Shown here piece by piece: positions 14,038 to 21,548 of a stretch of DNA of 44,413 nucleotides. The DNA is taken from positions 1 to 44,413 of IMG/VR virus record IMGVR_UViG_3300045107_000290; one strand, given 5' to 3'. The stretch comes from a virus. The notes below the pieces were generated by a model. The model did no database searches, was not told the origin of the DNA, and saw nothing but the letters and a program-made list of their open reading frames with translations. Position 1 is the stretch's first letter, and the number at the start of each line of letters is the position of its first letter. Position numbers and translations under genes: made by a program.

Positions 14038-15528
14038 ATGGAACTGGGGCTGGGTGCCCGTGCTGCGAACGGCGCAACGCCCGTTGTGCTGACGGGACCC
14101 GATCAAACTCAATTGCAGGTAGTCAAGCTCGCTTCGATCCAGGAGTCGAGCACGAATCCACGCAAACATTTTGATGCCGCGAAGCTCGACGAGCTGGCGG
14201 CGACGCTGAAGACGATGGGGCTGATCCAGCCGCTGGTCGTGCGGCCTTGGCCCTGGGAGAAAGGCGCGGCGGAATACGAACTGGTGGCCGGAGCGCGGCG
14301 CTACCGCGCGGCGAAGAAGGCGGGCCTGATAGAAGTGCCCGTCATCGTGCGCGCGCTCACCGACGAGCAGGCGCTGGAGATGCAGGGCGTCGAGAACCTG
14401 CAGCGCGAGGACCTGAACGCCCTCGAAGAGGCCGAATGGCTGAAGGCGCTGCGCGAGTCCGGGCTCGCGGTGGCGAAGATCGCCGACAAGATCGGCAAGT
14501 CGGCCGAACACGTGTACGCGAGGCTGAAGGTAGCGGAGGGGCTGATCGCGGAGCCGAAGAAGGCGCTGGCGGAGGGGCGGATTACGGCGGGGCACGCGAT
14601 CCTGATCGCGCGGCTGCAGCCGCAACTGCAACTGAAGGCGCTCGAAGCGTGCTTCGACTGGCAGAAGGAACTGTGGCCGGTGCGGGTGCTCGAGGACTGG
14701 CTCGACGAACGCGTGCGGCTAGACCTCAAGGATGCACCGTTCCCGGTGAAGGACGCGGCGCTGCTGGCGGAGGCGGGCGCCTGCACTGCATGCCCGAAGC
14801 AGACCAAGGGCCGGTGCGAAGATCCGGACTGCTACCACCGGAAGGAGCGTACATTCTTCGACGCGAAGCGCGCGGCGCTGCGCAAGGGCGGCGAGTTCGT
14901 CGAGATCACGACCGGCTGGAGGAAAGCGCCGAAGGGAGCGCTGGGGCCCGGCCGCTGGCAGGAGGCGACGAAACGCGAGCCAGGCGCGAAGCCTGCGCTG
15001 GTAGTGGGCGGGCCGGAGGCGGGCTCGGTGAAGTGGGTGAAGGTCAAGCCGGAGCCGAAGAAGTTGGAGCCGCGCGACCGGCGGAAGGAGCAGGTGATCC
15101 GAGAGGCGAAGCGCGACCGGGAGCGCGCGGTGCGCGTGGCGATCCTGGACGCGGTGCTGGAGCGCGTGAAGGCGCCGCTGGTGCGCGAGGACATCGAGGT
15201 GATCGCGCTGGCGGGGTTGGACGATCGGGACGGAGAGTGGCTGCTGGAACGGCACGAGGTCAAGGACGCCAAGGAACTGGCGGCGCGGCTGCCGGAGATG
15301 AAGCCACAGGAGTTGGCGCACCTACTGGTGGAGATGGCCCTGGCGGACGAGCTCGACGCCTGGAACGTCGAGGGCAAGACGCCGCTGCTCGACGATTTGG
15401 CGAAGCGCTACAAGGTCGACGCGGCGAAAATCCGCGCGCGCGTCGGGGCGGAGCCGAAAGACGCGGCGAAGGCGGAAGCGGCGAAGCCGGTGCAGGCGTC
15501 TGCAAAGGCGGCGGGAGGTGCGCGATGA
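14038..15528 (+). CDS. ParB-like CTPase/DNA-binding protein, 496 aa
   Basis: ATG 14038 behind GGGAGGCG. It has the ParB N-domain: NPRKHF (40-45), LxELAATLKTMGLIQPLVVRP (box I), YELVAGARRYRAA (80-92) and ENLQREDLNALEEA (119-132). A HTH follows at ~143-165 (LAVAKIADKIGKSAEHVYARL). Four Cys (249, 252, 260, 265) form a zinc-type motif as in mobile-element ParB proteins. The motif normally GERR is GARR; in Caulobacter ParB the corresponding Glu is needed for CTP hydrolysis, so this protein may bind CTP as a clamp without turning it over (inference). No ParA gene is present. It could organise phage DNA, act as a plasmid-like centromere protein or regulate transcription. The 3' end carries a copy of the dispersed 14-bp motif. 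Confidence 0.85.
   Translation: MELGLGARAANGATPVVLTGPDQTQLQVVKLASIQESSTNPRKHFDAAKLDELAATLKTMGLIQPLVVRPWPWEKGAAEYELVAGARRYRAAKKAGLIEVPVIVRALTDEQALEMQGVENLQREDLNALEEAEWLKALRESGLAVAKIADKIGKSAEHVYARLKVAEGLIAEPKKALAEGRITAGHAILIARLQPQLQLKALEACFDWQKELWPVRVLEDWLDERVRLDLKDAPFPVKDAALLAEAGACTACPKQTKGRCEDPDCYHRKERTFFDAKRAALRKGGEFVEITTGWRKAPKGALGPGRWQEATKREPGAKPALVVGGPEAGSVKWVKVKPEPKKLEPRDRRKEQVIREAKRDRERAVRVAILDAVLERVKAPLVREDIEVIALAGLDDRDGEWLLERHEVKDAKELAARLPEMKPQELAHLLVEMALADELDAWNVEGKTPLLDDLAKRYKVDAAKIRARVGAEPKDAAKAEAAKPVQASAKAAGGAR
15491..15504. repeat. Dispersed 14-bp motif, TGCAGGCGTCTGCA
   Basis: In the 3' end of the parB-like gene. Identical over GTGCAGGCGTCTGCAA (16 bases) to the sites at 18269 and 21122. 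Confidence 0.65.
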
Positions 15529-15737
15529 AGGGCGGGCGTGCCAAGGGAATGCGGGCAGGGCCGATCGAGTGCGTCGTGCTGACGATCGGGCAGGCTCCGG
15601 AGGGGCTGTTCTGGGGGCGGCGGACGCACGGCGTGTATCCGCAGCGGCTGCAAGAACTCGAAGCGGCGGGGCCGGGCGCGATGCTGCGCTGCGCGTCGGT
15701 GAAGGCGGGGCCGCGCGCGCTGGGAGGTGCGGCATGA
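15525..15737 (+). CDS. Unknown 70-aa protein
   Basis: ATG 15525 overlaps the parB-like stop (ATGA). The product has ECVVLTIGQAPEGLFWGRR and ends GALGGAA-like after an Ala/Pro/Gly region. No family recognised. Ends in ATGA overlapping the next start (15734). Confidence 0.5.
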   Translation: MKGGRAKGMRAGPIECVVLTIGQAPEGLFWGRRTHGVYPQRLQELEAAGPGAMLRCASVKAGPRALGGAA

Positions 15738-15886
15738 GCGCGCGCAACTGGGACCGCGGGATGCGCTGGCGCAGGGAACGGTTGCGCCGGCGGGTGACGC
15801 GCTGGCGGCGCGCGATTCGACTGCTGCGGCGCTCCGGGCTGGTGCCGGGCGATCTGCTGAACCTGCTGAGGGAGGCCGGATGCTGA
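15734..15886 (+). CDS. Arg-rich 50-aa protein
   Basis: ATG 15734 overlaps the previous stop and is preceded by GGGAGG. About a third of the residues are Arg (RWRRERLRRRVTRWRRAIRLLRR), forming a strongly basic amphipathic helix. A short LVPGDLLNLLREAG helix follows. Likely a nucleic-acid binder; function unknown. Confidence 0.5.
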   Translation: MSARNWDRGMRWRRERLRRRVTRWRRAIRLLRRSGLVPGDLLNLLREAGC

Positions 15887-15899
15887 CCGGGCGCTCCTC

Positions 15900-16112
15900 G
15901 TGCTCCTGCCGCTGCCATGGGTCCAGGCGGTGCTCGGCGCGGTGTGGTCGCACCGGCGGTGCTTCGTGTGCGATCGCATCGGCCTGTGCGCGCACCGGGA
16001 GCCGGCGGTCGAGCTGGCGATTCAGGAGAGCGTGCTGCGGGCGGCGGAGCGGAAGCCGATGGGGCGCGCGGGCGAAGCGCTGGCGGCCGCGGCCGCGGAG
16101 AGGAGGGCGTGA
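15900..16112 (+). CDS. Small Cys-containing protein, 70 aa
   Basis: GTG 15900 is the first usable start in the coding-like frame; no clear binding site, so coupling to the previous gene is assumed. A hydrophobic N-terminus (LLPLPWVQAVLGAVW) is followed by CFVCDRIGLCAHRE and an Ala/Glu helix. The stop overlaps the next ATG (TGATG at 16110). Confidence 0.45.
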   Translation: MLLPLPWVQAVLGAVWSHRRCFVCDRIGLCAHREPAVELAIQESVLRAAERKPMGRAGEALAAAAAERRA

Positions 16113-16408
16113 TGCAGTGCTGCAAGTGCGGGGGACACGCCGACGGGGACGCGTACCGATTCGGGGACACGCCGGGCGGCGTGGCGATCGTGCCGGCTAC
16201 CTCAACGTGGAAGCCGTTCCGCGAAGGGCTTCCGGTGGACTGGCGGCACGTGTGCGGCCCAGGCTGTCTCGCGGAGGTGGTGTCGGAATGGGCGCTGACG
16301 CGGAGGGCGTTCCGAGCGGCGGCGGGGCAGAATACGATCGAGCGGGACCGCGCGGCGGTGCAGAGCCTGGTGCTGGACCCGGCGCTCGTGGACGAGCAGG
16401 ACGACTAA
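16112..16408 (+). CDS. Zinc-finger-like protein, 98 aa
   Basis: ATG 16112 behind GAGAGGAGGG. CCKCGG at the N-terminus and HVCGPGC near residue 50 make a C-x2-C / C-x3-C zinc pair with a beta-rich stretch between, like a treble-clef. An acidic tail ends at TAA 16406-16408. One of several tiny zinc proteins in this block; function unknown. Confidence 0.6.
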   Translation: MQCCKCGGHADGDAYRFGDTPGGVAIVPATSTWKPFREGLPVDWRHVCGPGCLAEVVSEWALTRRAFRAAAGQNTIERDRAAVQSLVLDPALVDEQDD

Positions 16409-16422
16409 AGGGGGCGGCGGTG

Positions 16423-16593
16423 ATGGAGGTTCACGAGATCCGGATTCAGGCCGTGCCCGGTGGCGTGTCCATCGAGTTCGCCGACGTCGCCCTGCTGTTG
16501 AAGGTGCGGGAGGCGAAAGACGTTGCCTGGGCGCTGCTGCGCGAGGCGATTCGGGTGGAAGATCGGAGCGAGGCGGTTGCCGATCGCACGTGA
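16423..16593 (+). CDS. Unknown 56-aa protein
   Basis: ATG 16423 after GGGGGCGGCGG. Short beta-beta-alpha-like product (VHEIRIQAVPGGVSIEFADV, then a Leu/Ala helix). Overlaps the HNH gene by 17 bases. Confidence 0.5.
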   Translation: MEVHEIRIQAVPGGVSIEFADVALLLKVREAKDVAWALLREAIRVEDRSEAVADRT

Positions 16594-17194
16594 GCTGCGC
16601 CACCTTTACCGCACGCCGGAGTTTCTGGCGGCGCGGGCCCGGGCCCGGGCTCGTGCTGGCGGACACTGCGAGTGGTGCCGGAAGCCCGAGGGGCATGGCG
16701 TTTGGGTGGTTCGCGACGGGACGGGGCGCTGGAGCTTCAGCGGCATCCTCTGGTATTCGGATCGCGGGCTGCCGTCGCCGCGGCCGCGGGAGTCGGCGGT
16801 GCGGATCCGCGTCAAGCTCGGGACGGCGCACCTCGACCAGAACCCGGCGAACAACGCCGACGACAACCTGGCGATGCTCTGCCAGCGGTGCCACTTGGTC
16901 TACGACGCCCCGGCGCACCGCCAGACGGCACGGCTTCGGCGCGATCGCGCGACGGGGCAGCTCCGGCTGGAACTGGCGCGGCGGCCCGCGCTCGATCCGC
17001 TCGATAAGCTGATCGCCGAGCAGCGCGAGGCGTACCGGGCGTACGCCGTGGGGTCTCCGGGCGCCCGGCTGTGGATGGCGGACCTGGTGGGCGAGGAAGT
17101 GATGCTGCGCGGGGAGGCGCAGGCGAACGGTGAAGCTGAGAAAACTGGCGTGGGCGGCGGTGCTGACCGCGGCGCTCGCGCAAACGGGGCGTGA
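16577..17194 (+). CDS. HNH endonuclease, ~205 aa
   Basis: TTG 16577 (LPIARELRHLYRTPEF) is chosen since the upstream part of the frame overlaps another gene. CEWC (31-34) and CQRCH (102-106) bind the structural zinc. The catalytic core is AHLDQNPANNADDNLAMLC with H85, the Asn pair at 92-93 and H106. Phage HNH nucleases next to terminase genes help genome packaging (HK97 gp74 type). This one lies one gene upstream of the small terminase, which fits that role. A long basic C-terminus follows; its last ~20 codons overlap the next gene and may be less constrained. Confidence 0.8.
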   Translation: MPIARELRHLYRTPEFLAARARARARAGGHCEWCRKPEGHGVWVVRDGTGRWSFSGILWYSDRGLPSPRPRESAVRIRVKLGTAHLDQNPANNADDNLAMLCQRCHLVYDAPAHRQTARLRRDRATGQLRLELARRPALDPLDKLIAEQREAYRAYAVGSPGARLWMADLVGEEVMLRGEAQANGEAEKTGVGGGADRGARANGA

Positions 17195-17393
17195 CATCCC
17201 GCCGAACGACTCACCGGACGGGACGCACCAGGGGCAGCCGCGGTGGTGCCAGAACTACGCGGATCAGCGCGGCTACCGTCCGAACTGCAAGTGCCGGCGG
17301 GATTGCGCGGAGCGGCCGCGGCGCGAAGATGTGAGCTGCCGGGTGCACTGCCGGAAGGACGCTTGCAAGTGCAATCACGGCTGCGACAGCTAG
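17130..17393 (+). CDS. Secreted cysteine-rich protein, 87 aa
   Basis: GTG 17130 lies inside the HNH gene. The N-terminus is a clean signal peptide (MKLRKLAWAAVLTAALA, cut before QTGRD). The mature ~70 residues hold nine Cys arranged C...C-x-C...C...C...C...C-x-C...C with many Arg/Lys/Asn, and no known enzyme motif. Outside the cell or in the periplasm such a protein would be disulfide-bonded or metal-binding. Unusual for a packaging region. A role in exclusion or envelope binding is speculation. Confidence 0.6.
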   Translation: MKLRKLAWAAVLTAALAQTGRDIPPNDSPDGTHQGQPRWCQNYADQRGYRPNCKCRRDCAERPRREDVSCRVHCRKDACKCNHGCDS

Positions 17394-17495
17394 GCCTTCC
17401 CCCATCTCTGCTGTAAGGCAAGTACCGCAGGTCCATAGCCGCAACAAAGTAAACCACTTCCCCGCCCCGGCGGGCTAGCCGCGCGCGGGCGTAGT

Positions 17496-17996
17496 GTGTC
17501 GATTCTTAAGAACGTGGGGCGGGTGATCTCCATGCCGAAGGCCGTATCGCGCGGCCGGCCGAAGGGCAAGCCTGGCGCGGCGAGCGGCCGTCGCGAAGGC
17601 CGGCGGCAGGCGATCGCGGCGGGCGTCGTGGCCGGGCGGCCGATCGCTGAGATTGCGCGCACGCAGGGCGTCTCGCGGTCCTGGGCGTCGCGCGAGGCGA
17701 ACGCCCCGCAGACCAAGCTGCTGATCGCGGAGCTGCTCGACGCGCGGCGCGGCCAGGTCGAGAAGCTGGTGGACCAGGCGCTGAAGGCGATGGGCGACGC
17801 GTTCGGCGCGAAGGAGCTGGGCCAGCCGGATCACCGGGTGCGGCTGCTGGCGGTGAAGCGCGTGCTGGAGCTGGCGGCGGCCGGGCGGCGCGGCGACGGG
17901 GACGAAGGGGTTCAGCAAAGGGGGGAAATCACGTGGGAGATGTTTGTGCGGCTGCGCGAGCGCGTGGTGGGCGCGGCGGGTGCTGACCGAGGCTGA
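17496..17996 (+). CDS. terS: Small terminase subunit-like HTH protein, 166 aa
   Basis: GTG 17496 or ATG 17532 (MPKAVSRGRPKGKPG) is the start. A basic tail (GRPKGKPGAASGRREG) leads to a HTH: AIAAGVVAGRPIAEIARTQGVSRSWASREA. The segment QVEKLVDQALKAMGDAF and DHRVRLLAVKRVLEL is the helical oligomerisation part seen in small terminases. Role: recognises the packaging site and brings in the large subunit. It is separated from terL by a sigma factor gene, which is odd. Its end overlaps the sigma start by 17 bases. Confidence 0.65.
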   Translation: MSILKNVGRVISMPKAVSRGRPKGKPGAASGRREGRRQAIAAGVVAGRPIAEIARTQGVSRSWASREANAPQTKLLIAELLDARRGQVEKLVDQALKAMGDAFGAKELGQPDHRVRLLAVKRVLELAAAGRRGDGDEGVQQRGEITWEMFVRLRERVVGAAGADRG

Positions 17997-18525
17997 GCGG
18001 AACCGGAACGCGCTCGTCGAAGCGTATCTGCCGCTGGCGCGGAAGCTGGCGGCGCGGGCGAAGCGGCGATTGCCTGCTTCGGTGGAGCTCGACGACCTGG
18101 TCGGCGAGGCCTGCGTGGGGCTGCTGGAGGCGGCGTCGCGCTACGACGAGACGAGCGAGGTGCGGTTCGGCGTGTACGCGGTGCGGCGGATCTGGGGCGC
18201 GATGATCGACCGGCACCGGCGGGCGCACTACCGCTTCGAGACGCATGAAGCGCTGCCGCCTAGCGGCGTGCAGGCGTCTGCAATGCCCGACCACGACGCG
18301 CGGATCGACGCGGCGCGCCGGACGGGCGTGGTCGCGGGGGTGCTGGCTGCGCTGCCGGAGCGGGAGCGGCGGGTGCTGGTGCTGCACTACCGCGACGAGC
18401 TGAGCCTGACAGAGATCGGCGCGCGCACCGGCTCCGGGAAAGACCGGGCGCGGTACGAGCGGCGGCGCGGTCTCGAAGCGGCGCGGCGGGAACTGGCGGC
18501 GCGCGGGATCCGGCGCGCGGCGTGA
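17980..18525 (+). CDS. Phage sigma-70 family factor, 181 aa
   Basis: GTG 17980 (MLTEAERNRN) fits the family N-terminus. Region 2 spans residues ~9-85: LVEAYLPLARKLAARA, ELDDLVGEACVGLLEAASRYD (core binding), FGVYAVRRIWGAMIDRHRR (-10 recognition). Region 4 is at ~122-172: LPERERRVLVLHYRDELSLTEIG, then a recognition helix GSGKDRARYERRR that departs from the usual SESRVSQIHxRA. No region 1.1 or clear region 3; size is near FliA/WhiG types. Predicted to direct host RNA polymerase to late promoters. Placed between the terminase genes with overlaps at both ends. Contains an exact dispersed-motif copy (18269-18282). Confidence 0.85.
   Translation: MLTEAERNRNALVEAYLPLARKLAARAKRRLPASVELDDLVGEACVGLLEAASRYDETSEVRFGVYAVRRIWGAMIDRHRRAHYRFETHEALPPSGVQASAMPDHDARIDAARRTGVVAGVLAALPERERRVLVLHYRDELSLTEIGARTGSGKDRARYERRRGLEAARRELAARGIRRAA
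18269..18282. repeat. Dispersed 14-bp motif, TGCAGGCGTCTGCA
   Basis: Inside the sigma factor gene, in the linker between regions 2 and 4 (VQASA). Confidence 0.65.
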
Positions 18526-20255
18526 GCGCGGAGAAGACGCCGCGGCAGGTCGTCGAAGAGATCTACAACGGCTGGCAAGACCACGCGCGGTGGTGCCGGG
18601 AGTGCCTCTCGATCCGCGACAAGCGCGGCGCGAGCGTGCCGCTGGAGCTGTGGCCGGCGCAGAAGAAGCTGCACGACGCGATCGAGCGGCAGCGCAAGGC
18701 CGGCAAGCCGGTCCGCATCTGCTTCCTGAAGGCGCGGCGCGTTTCGGTGTCGGTGGCGGCGGCGGCGGAGATCTTCCACGAGGTGCCGTTCCAGGCGGGG
18801 CAGCACGGCATGATCGTCGCGCACGACCTCGACTCCACGAAGGAGATCTTCGACTACTGCCAGCAGTTCCAGGAGAGCTACCGGCCGTTCGGCGGCATGA
18901 TCCGGCTGCCGGCGGCGGTGAAGAGCAACGAGCGGAAGCTCGAATGGGAGAACGGCAGTTGGATCAAGGTCCAGACGGCGAACAACCTCAAGGCCGGGCG
19001 CGCGTCGAGCCTGCGTTATCTCCAGCTCGACGAGTACGCGTTCTGGCGCGACGCGCGGACGCTGATGACGGGTCTGCTGAACACCGTGCCCGACGACAAG
19101 GATACGGCGGTGTTTGTCATCTCGACGGCGAACGGCGTGGGCGGACCTTTCCACGAGCTGTGGCAGCAGGCGCAGCAGGGCGACACCGAGTGGGTGGCGG
19201 TGTTCTTCGCCTGGTGGGAGCACCCGGAATATGTCCGCGACGTGGAGGGGCCCGAGGATGTATTCGAGCGGTCGCTCGGCACGATGAAGACGCGCTACGG
19301 CGACGAGCTGGCGGAGCGCGCGAAGTACAACCTGACGCTGAAGCAGCTCGCGTGGCGGCGCTGGGCGATCGACAACAAGTGCCAGAAGTCGGTGGCGCTG
19401 TTCCGGCAGGAGTACCCCGGCTCGCCGGAGGAGGCGTTCCTGACGTCGGGGCGGCCGCGGCTGAACCACGAGGCGCTGGGGCGCATGGCGATCGTGCGGG
19501 AGCCGCTGCGGGGGTTCCTGGAGTGGGTGCGCGTGGGGCTGCGGGAGCAGGTGGTGTTCACACCCGACGAGCAGGGGCCGCTGTGCGTGTACCGGCGGCC
19601 GGAGCCGCGGCGGCTGTACTGCATCGGCGCGGACACGGCGACAGGGAAGGACTCGAACGACGGCAAGGGCGGCGTCGAGGATCCGGACTGGTCGGTGGCA
19701 ACGGTGATCGACGCGCTGACCGGCGAGCAGGTTGCGAAGTACCGCGAGCGCGTGGAGGAGCCGGTCTTCGGCGAGCTGCTCGCCGCGCTGGGCCACTGGT
19801 ACAACCGTGCGTTTGTGACGCCCGAGTCGAACAGCTACGGGCGGGCGGTGATCGCACGGCTGCTGGACCTGGAGTATCCGCCGTCGCTGATCTACCAGCA
19901 GGACCGCGAGGCGCACGACCGCGAGAGCACGTCGCTGAACAAGCTCGGCTACTACACGTCGGAGGTGACGCGGCCGCAGCTCGTTTCGGCGCTCGACGCG
20001 GCGATCCGCGAATATGCCGTGCTGATCCGGGACGCGAACACGCTGTCGGAGTGCCTCACCTTCGTGGTGAAAAGCAATGGGCGGGCGGAGGCGCAGAACG
20101 GCTGCCACGACGACGAGGTCTTCGCGCTGGCGCTGGCGGTGATGGGGCTGCGGCAGATGCCGCGCACGATGCCGAAAGAAACGGCGCGCGCGCCGGCGCG
20201 AGCGCTTCCGCAGCGCTACGGGCGCGGGCGATTATCCCAGCGTGGAAGGGGTTGA
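18522..20255 (+). CDS. terL: Terminase large subunit, 577 aa
   Basis: GTG 18522 overlaps the sigma stop (GTGA). ATPase: a deviant Walker A KARRVSVS (70-77), Walker B YLQLDE (166-171) followed by YAFWRD, and coupling motif STAN (201-204). RNase H-like nuclease: Asp in IGADTATG (~371), Glu/Asn in PESNSYGR (~435) and Asp pair in CHDDEV (~530). It pumps DNA into the prohead and cuts it. The Walker A lacks the usual Gly-Lys-Ser/Thr form, as in some terminases with a KxRQxGxS variant; here Ser replaces the Gly. Start and length are typical of the family. Confidence 0.9.
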   Translation: MSAEKTPRQVVEEIYNGWQDHARWCRECLSIRDKRGASVPLELWPAQKKLHDAIERQRKAGKPVRICFLKARRVSVSVAAAAEIFHEVPFQAGQHGMIVAHDLDSTKEIFDYCQQFQESYRPFGGMIRLPAAVKSNERKLEWENGSWIKVQTANNLKAGRASSLRYLQLDEYAFWRDARTLMTGLLNTVPDDKDTAVFVISTANGVGGPFHELWQQAQQGDTEWVAVFFAWWEHPEYVRDVEGPEDVFERSLGTMKTRYGDELAERAKYNLTLKQLAWRRWAIDNKCQKSVALFRQEYPGSPEEAFLTSGRPRLNHEALGRMAIVREPLRGFLEWVRVGLREQVVFTPDEQGPLCVYRRPEPRRLYCIGADTATGKDSNDGKGGVEDPDWSVATVIDALTGEQVAKYRERVEEPVFGELLAALGHWYNRAFVTPESNSYGRAVIARLLDLEYPPSLIYQQDREAHDRESTSLNKLGYYTSEVTRPQLVSALDAAIREYAVLIRDANTLSECLTFVVKSNGRAEAQNGCHDDEVFALALAVMGLRQMPRTMPKETARAPARALPQRYGRGRLSQRGRG

Positions 20256-20868
20256 AGGGCTGAGCCGCTGGGAGACGCTGGCGCGGAGCGCGGCGGCGCC
20301 GGATTGCCATCGGTGCGAGGGCTCGGGGTTCGCCTACCACCGTTTGTGCGACTGCGCCGAGCGGGGCATCTATCGCGCCTGTCTGAAGCGATACCTGATG
20401 TGCCGCTACCGGAGCCAGCACTCGTGCTCGAAGACCTTCCTGGCGCGGGGGCAGGCGCGGAGCGGACAGGCGTCATGGTCGCGGCCGATTGAGGAATACG
20501 CAGCGGATTTCGAGCTGGTGGCGCGGCGGGTGCTGGGCGAGGCGGGCTACCGGCGCTGGCGGAGGCACGAGATCGACGGGGAGCCGTGGACGAAGTCGAC
20601 GCTGGGGCGGGTGCACTTGTACCAGTGGCTGTACCGGGCGCAGGGCGAGCTCGGGCGAGCGTTCGCGTGCATCGAACCGTATCCGCTCTATCCAGTGGAG
20701 CACTATTTCTCGGCGACGGACCGCGGGCCGAGGGAGCCGGGGCCGGGGATCGCGCTGGCGCGGCGGAGGCCCGCGCCGCTGCGGGCACCGCTGGCGCCGG
20801 CGGAAGTCGTGGAGTTGGAGGTCAAGGGCGATGACGTACCGCGAGTACTTGCAGCACGTGCGGCGTGA
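20242..20868 (+). CDS. Cys-rich putative regulator, 208 aa
   Basis: GTG 20242 overlaps terL by 14 bases. The N-terminus has CHRCEGSG ... CDCAERGIYRACLKRYLMC, a zinc-type cluster. The C-terminal half has EYAADFELVARRVL and a HTH-like run STLGRVHLYQWLYRAQGELG followed by EPYPLYPVEHYF. I recall this ending from unannotated proteins of Acidobacteriota. Zinc cluster plus HTH suggests a DNA- or RNA-polymerase-binding regulator, perhaps antiterminator-like (inference). It heads the structural block. Confidence 0.55.
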   Translation: MEGVEGLSRWETLARSAAAPDCHRCEGSGFAYHRLCDCAERGIYRACLKRYLMCRYRSQHSCSKTFLARGQARSGQASWSRPIEEYAADFELVARRVLGEAGYRRWRRHEIDGEPWTKSTLGRVHLYQWLYRAQGELGRAFACIEPYPLYPVEHYFSATDRGPREPGPGIALARRRPAPLRAPLAPAEVVELEVKGDDVPRVLAARAA

Positions 20869-20941
20869 GTTCGAAGCCAGGCGGCTGAGCGCCGGCGCGG
20901 CTCGGCTGCTGATCGAAAAGGGGCGCAAGTGGCGACGGTGA
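20831..20941 (+). CDS. Small basic 36-aa protein
   Basis: ATG 20831 lies within the end of the preceding gene behind GGTCAAGGGCG. The product MTYREYLQHVRREFEARRL ends in KGRKWRR. A basic helix; function unknown. Overlaps the next gene by 13 bases. Confidence 0.45.
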   Translation: MTYREYLQHVRREFEARRLSAGAARLLIEKGRKWRR

Positions 20942-21339
20942 AGATGAGGCCGGCGGAGCGCGTAGCGCTGCTCGACGAGCTGGGCAAGCTCGGCGAGGAC
21001 CTGGCCGGCGTGAAGGCGAAGGCAGAGCGCTTCGAGGCGCTGAAGCGCATCGTCCGCGGCTGGGCGGACGCGGAGGCGGACGCGGAAGCGGAGATCGCCT
21101 ACGAGGGGAAGCTCTACGTCGTGCAGGCGTCTGCAAAGCCCAACGAGCGGAGCGCGGATAACCGGGCGCTACTGAAGCGCATCGGCCAGGCGGCGTTCCT
21201 GAAGGTGGCGCGGGTGACGGTGAAGGCGATGGAGGCGATCCTGCCGGGCGACGAGGTGGCGCGGCTGACGATCGAGGAGCGCACGGGCTCGCGGCGCATC
21301 ACGGCAGCGCGGCGCGCGGCGCTCGGGAGGGCGGCGTGA
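20929..21339 (+). CDS. Unknown pre-portal protein, 136 aa
   Basis: GTG 20929 after AAAAGGGGCG. Helical N-terminus (LLDELGKLGEDLAGVKAKAERFEALKRIV), a beta hairpin (AYEGKLYVVQASAKPNER), then a helical tail. Lies between the terminase and portal genes, a place often taken by small head-assembly proteins. Carries the third exact copy of the dispersed motif. Ends in GTGA. Confidence 0.55.
   Translation: MATVKMRPAERVALLDELGKLGEDLAGVKAKAERFEALKRIVRGWADAEADAEAEIAYEGKLYVVQASAKPNERSADNRALLKRIGQAAFLKVARVTVKAMEAILPGDEVARLTIEERTGSRRITAARRAALGRAA
21122..21135. repeat. Dispersed 14-bp motif, TGCAGGCGTCTGCA
   Basis: Inside the gene 20929-21339 (VQASA). Same 16 bases as at 15490 and 18268. Confidence 0.65.
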
Positions 21340-21545
21340 GCGGCAAGCGGACGAAGCGGCTGCGGAAGGCGCTCGAGCTGGAGCTGGGGCGGCGGCCGTA
21401 CAAGGCGGCCTGGGAGAAGCTGGAGGACTGGCTGGCCCGGATGAACCGGGCGCTGTTCAGCCCGCGCGAGGCGATGACGCGGCGGCTCGAAGCCAGCGAC
21501 GAGTTCCGCGCCTACAAGCGGCGCTGGAAGGCGCAGGCGGCGTAG
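21336..21545 (+). CDS. Small basic protein upstream of portal, 69 aa
   Basis: GTG 21336 overlaps the previous stop. Strongly basic helices (KRTKRLRKALELELGRRPYKAAW, RRLEASDEFRAYKRRWK). Small proteins of this kind often precede portal genes; no function known. Confidence 0.55.
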   Translation: MSGKRTKRLRKALELELGRRPYKAAWEKLEDWLARMNRALFSPREAMTRRLEASDEFRAYKRRWKAQAA

Positions 21546-21548
21546 TCC

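Noticed and set aside
14247-15524. Long Gly/Arg-rich plus-strand frame over the parB-like gene
   Set aside because: Only its last 71 codons (from 15525) look real; the rest is a frame shadow of the ParB-like protein.
16113-16124. TGCAG-TG-CTGCA, similar arms to the dispersed motif
   Set aside because: Spacer is two bases instead of four and it encodes a zinc knuckle (CCKC), so probably chance.
17450-17474. CCCGCCCCGGCGGG hairpin as a terminator
   Set aside because: No T run follows, and the stem is short.
18387-20108. 573-codon open frame on the minus strand
   Set aside because: Mirrors the terminase gene; Arg/His/Leu-rich, no motif.
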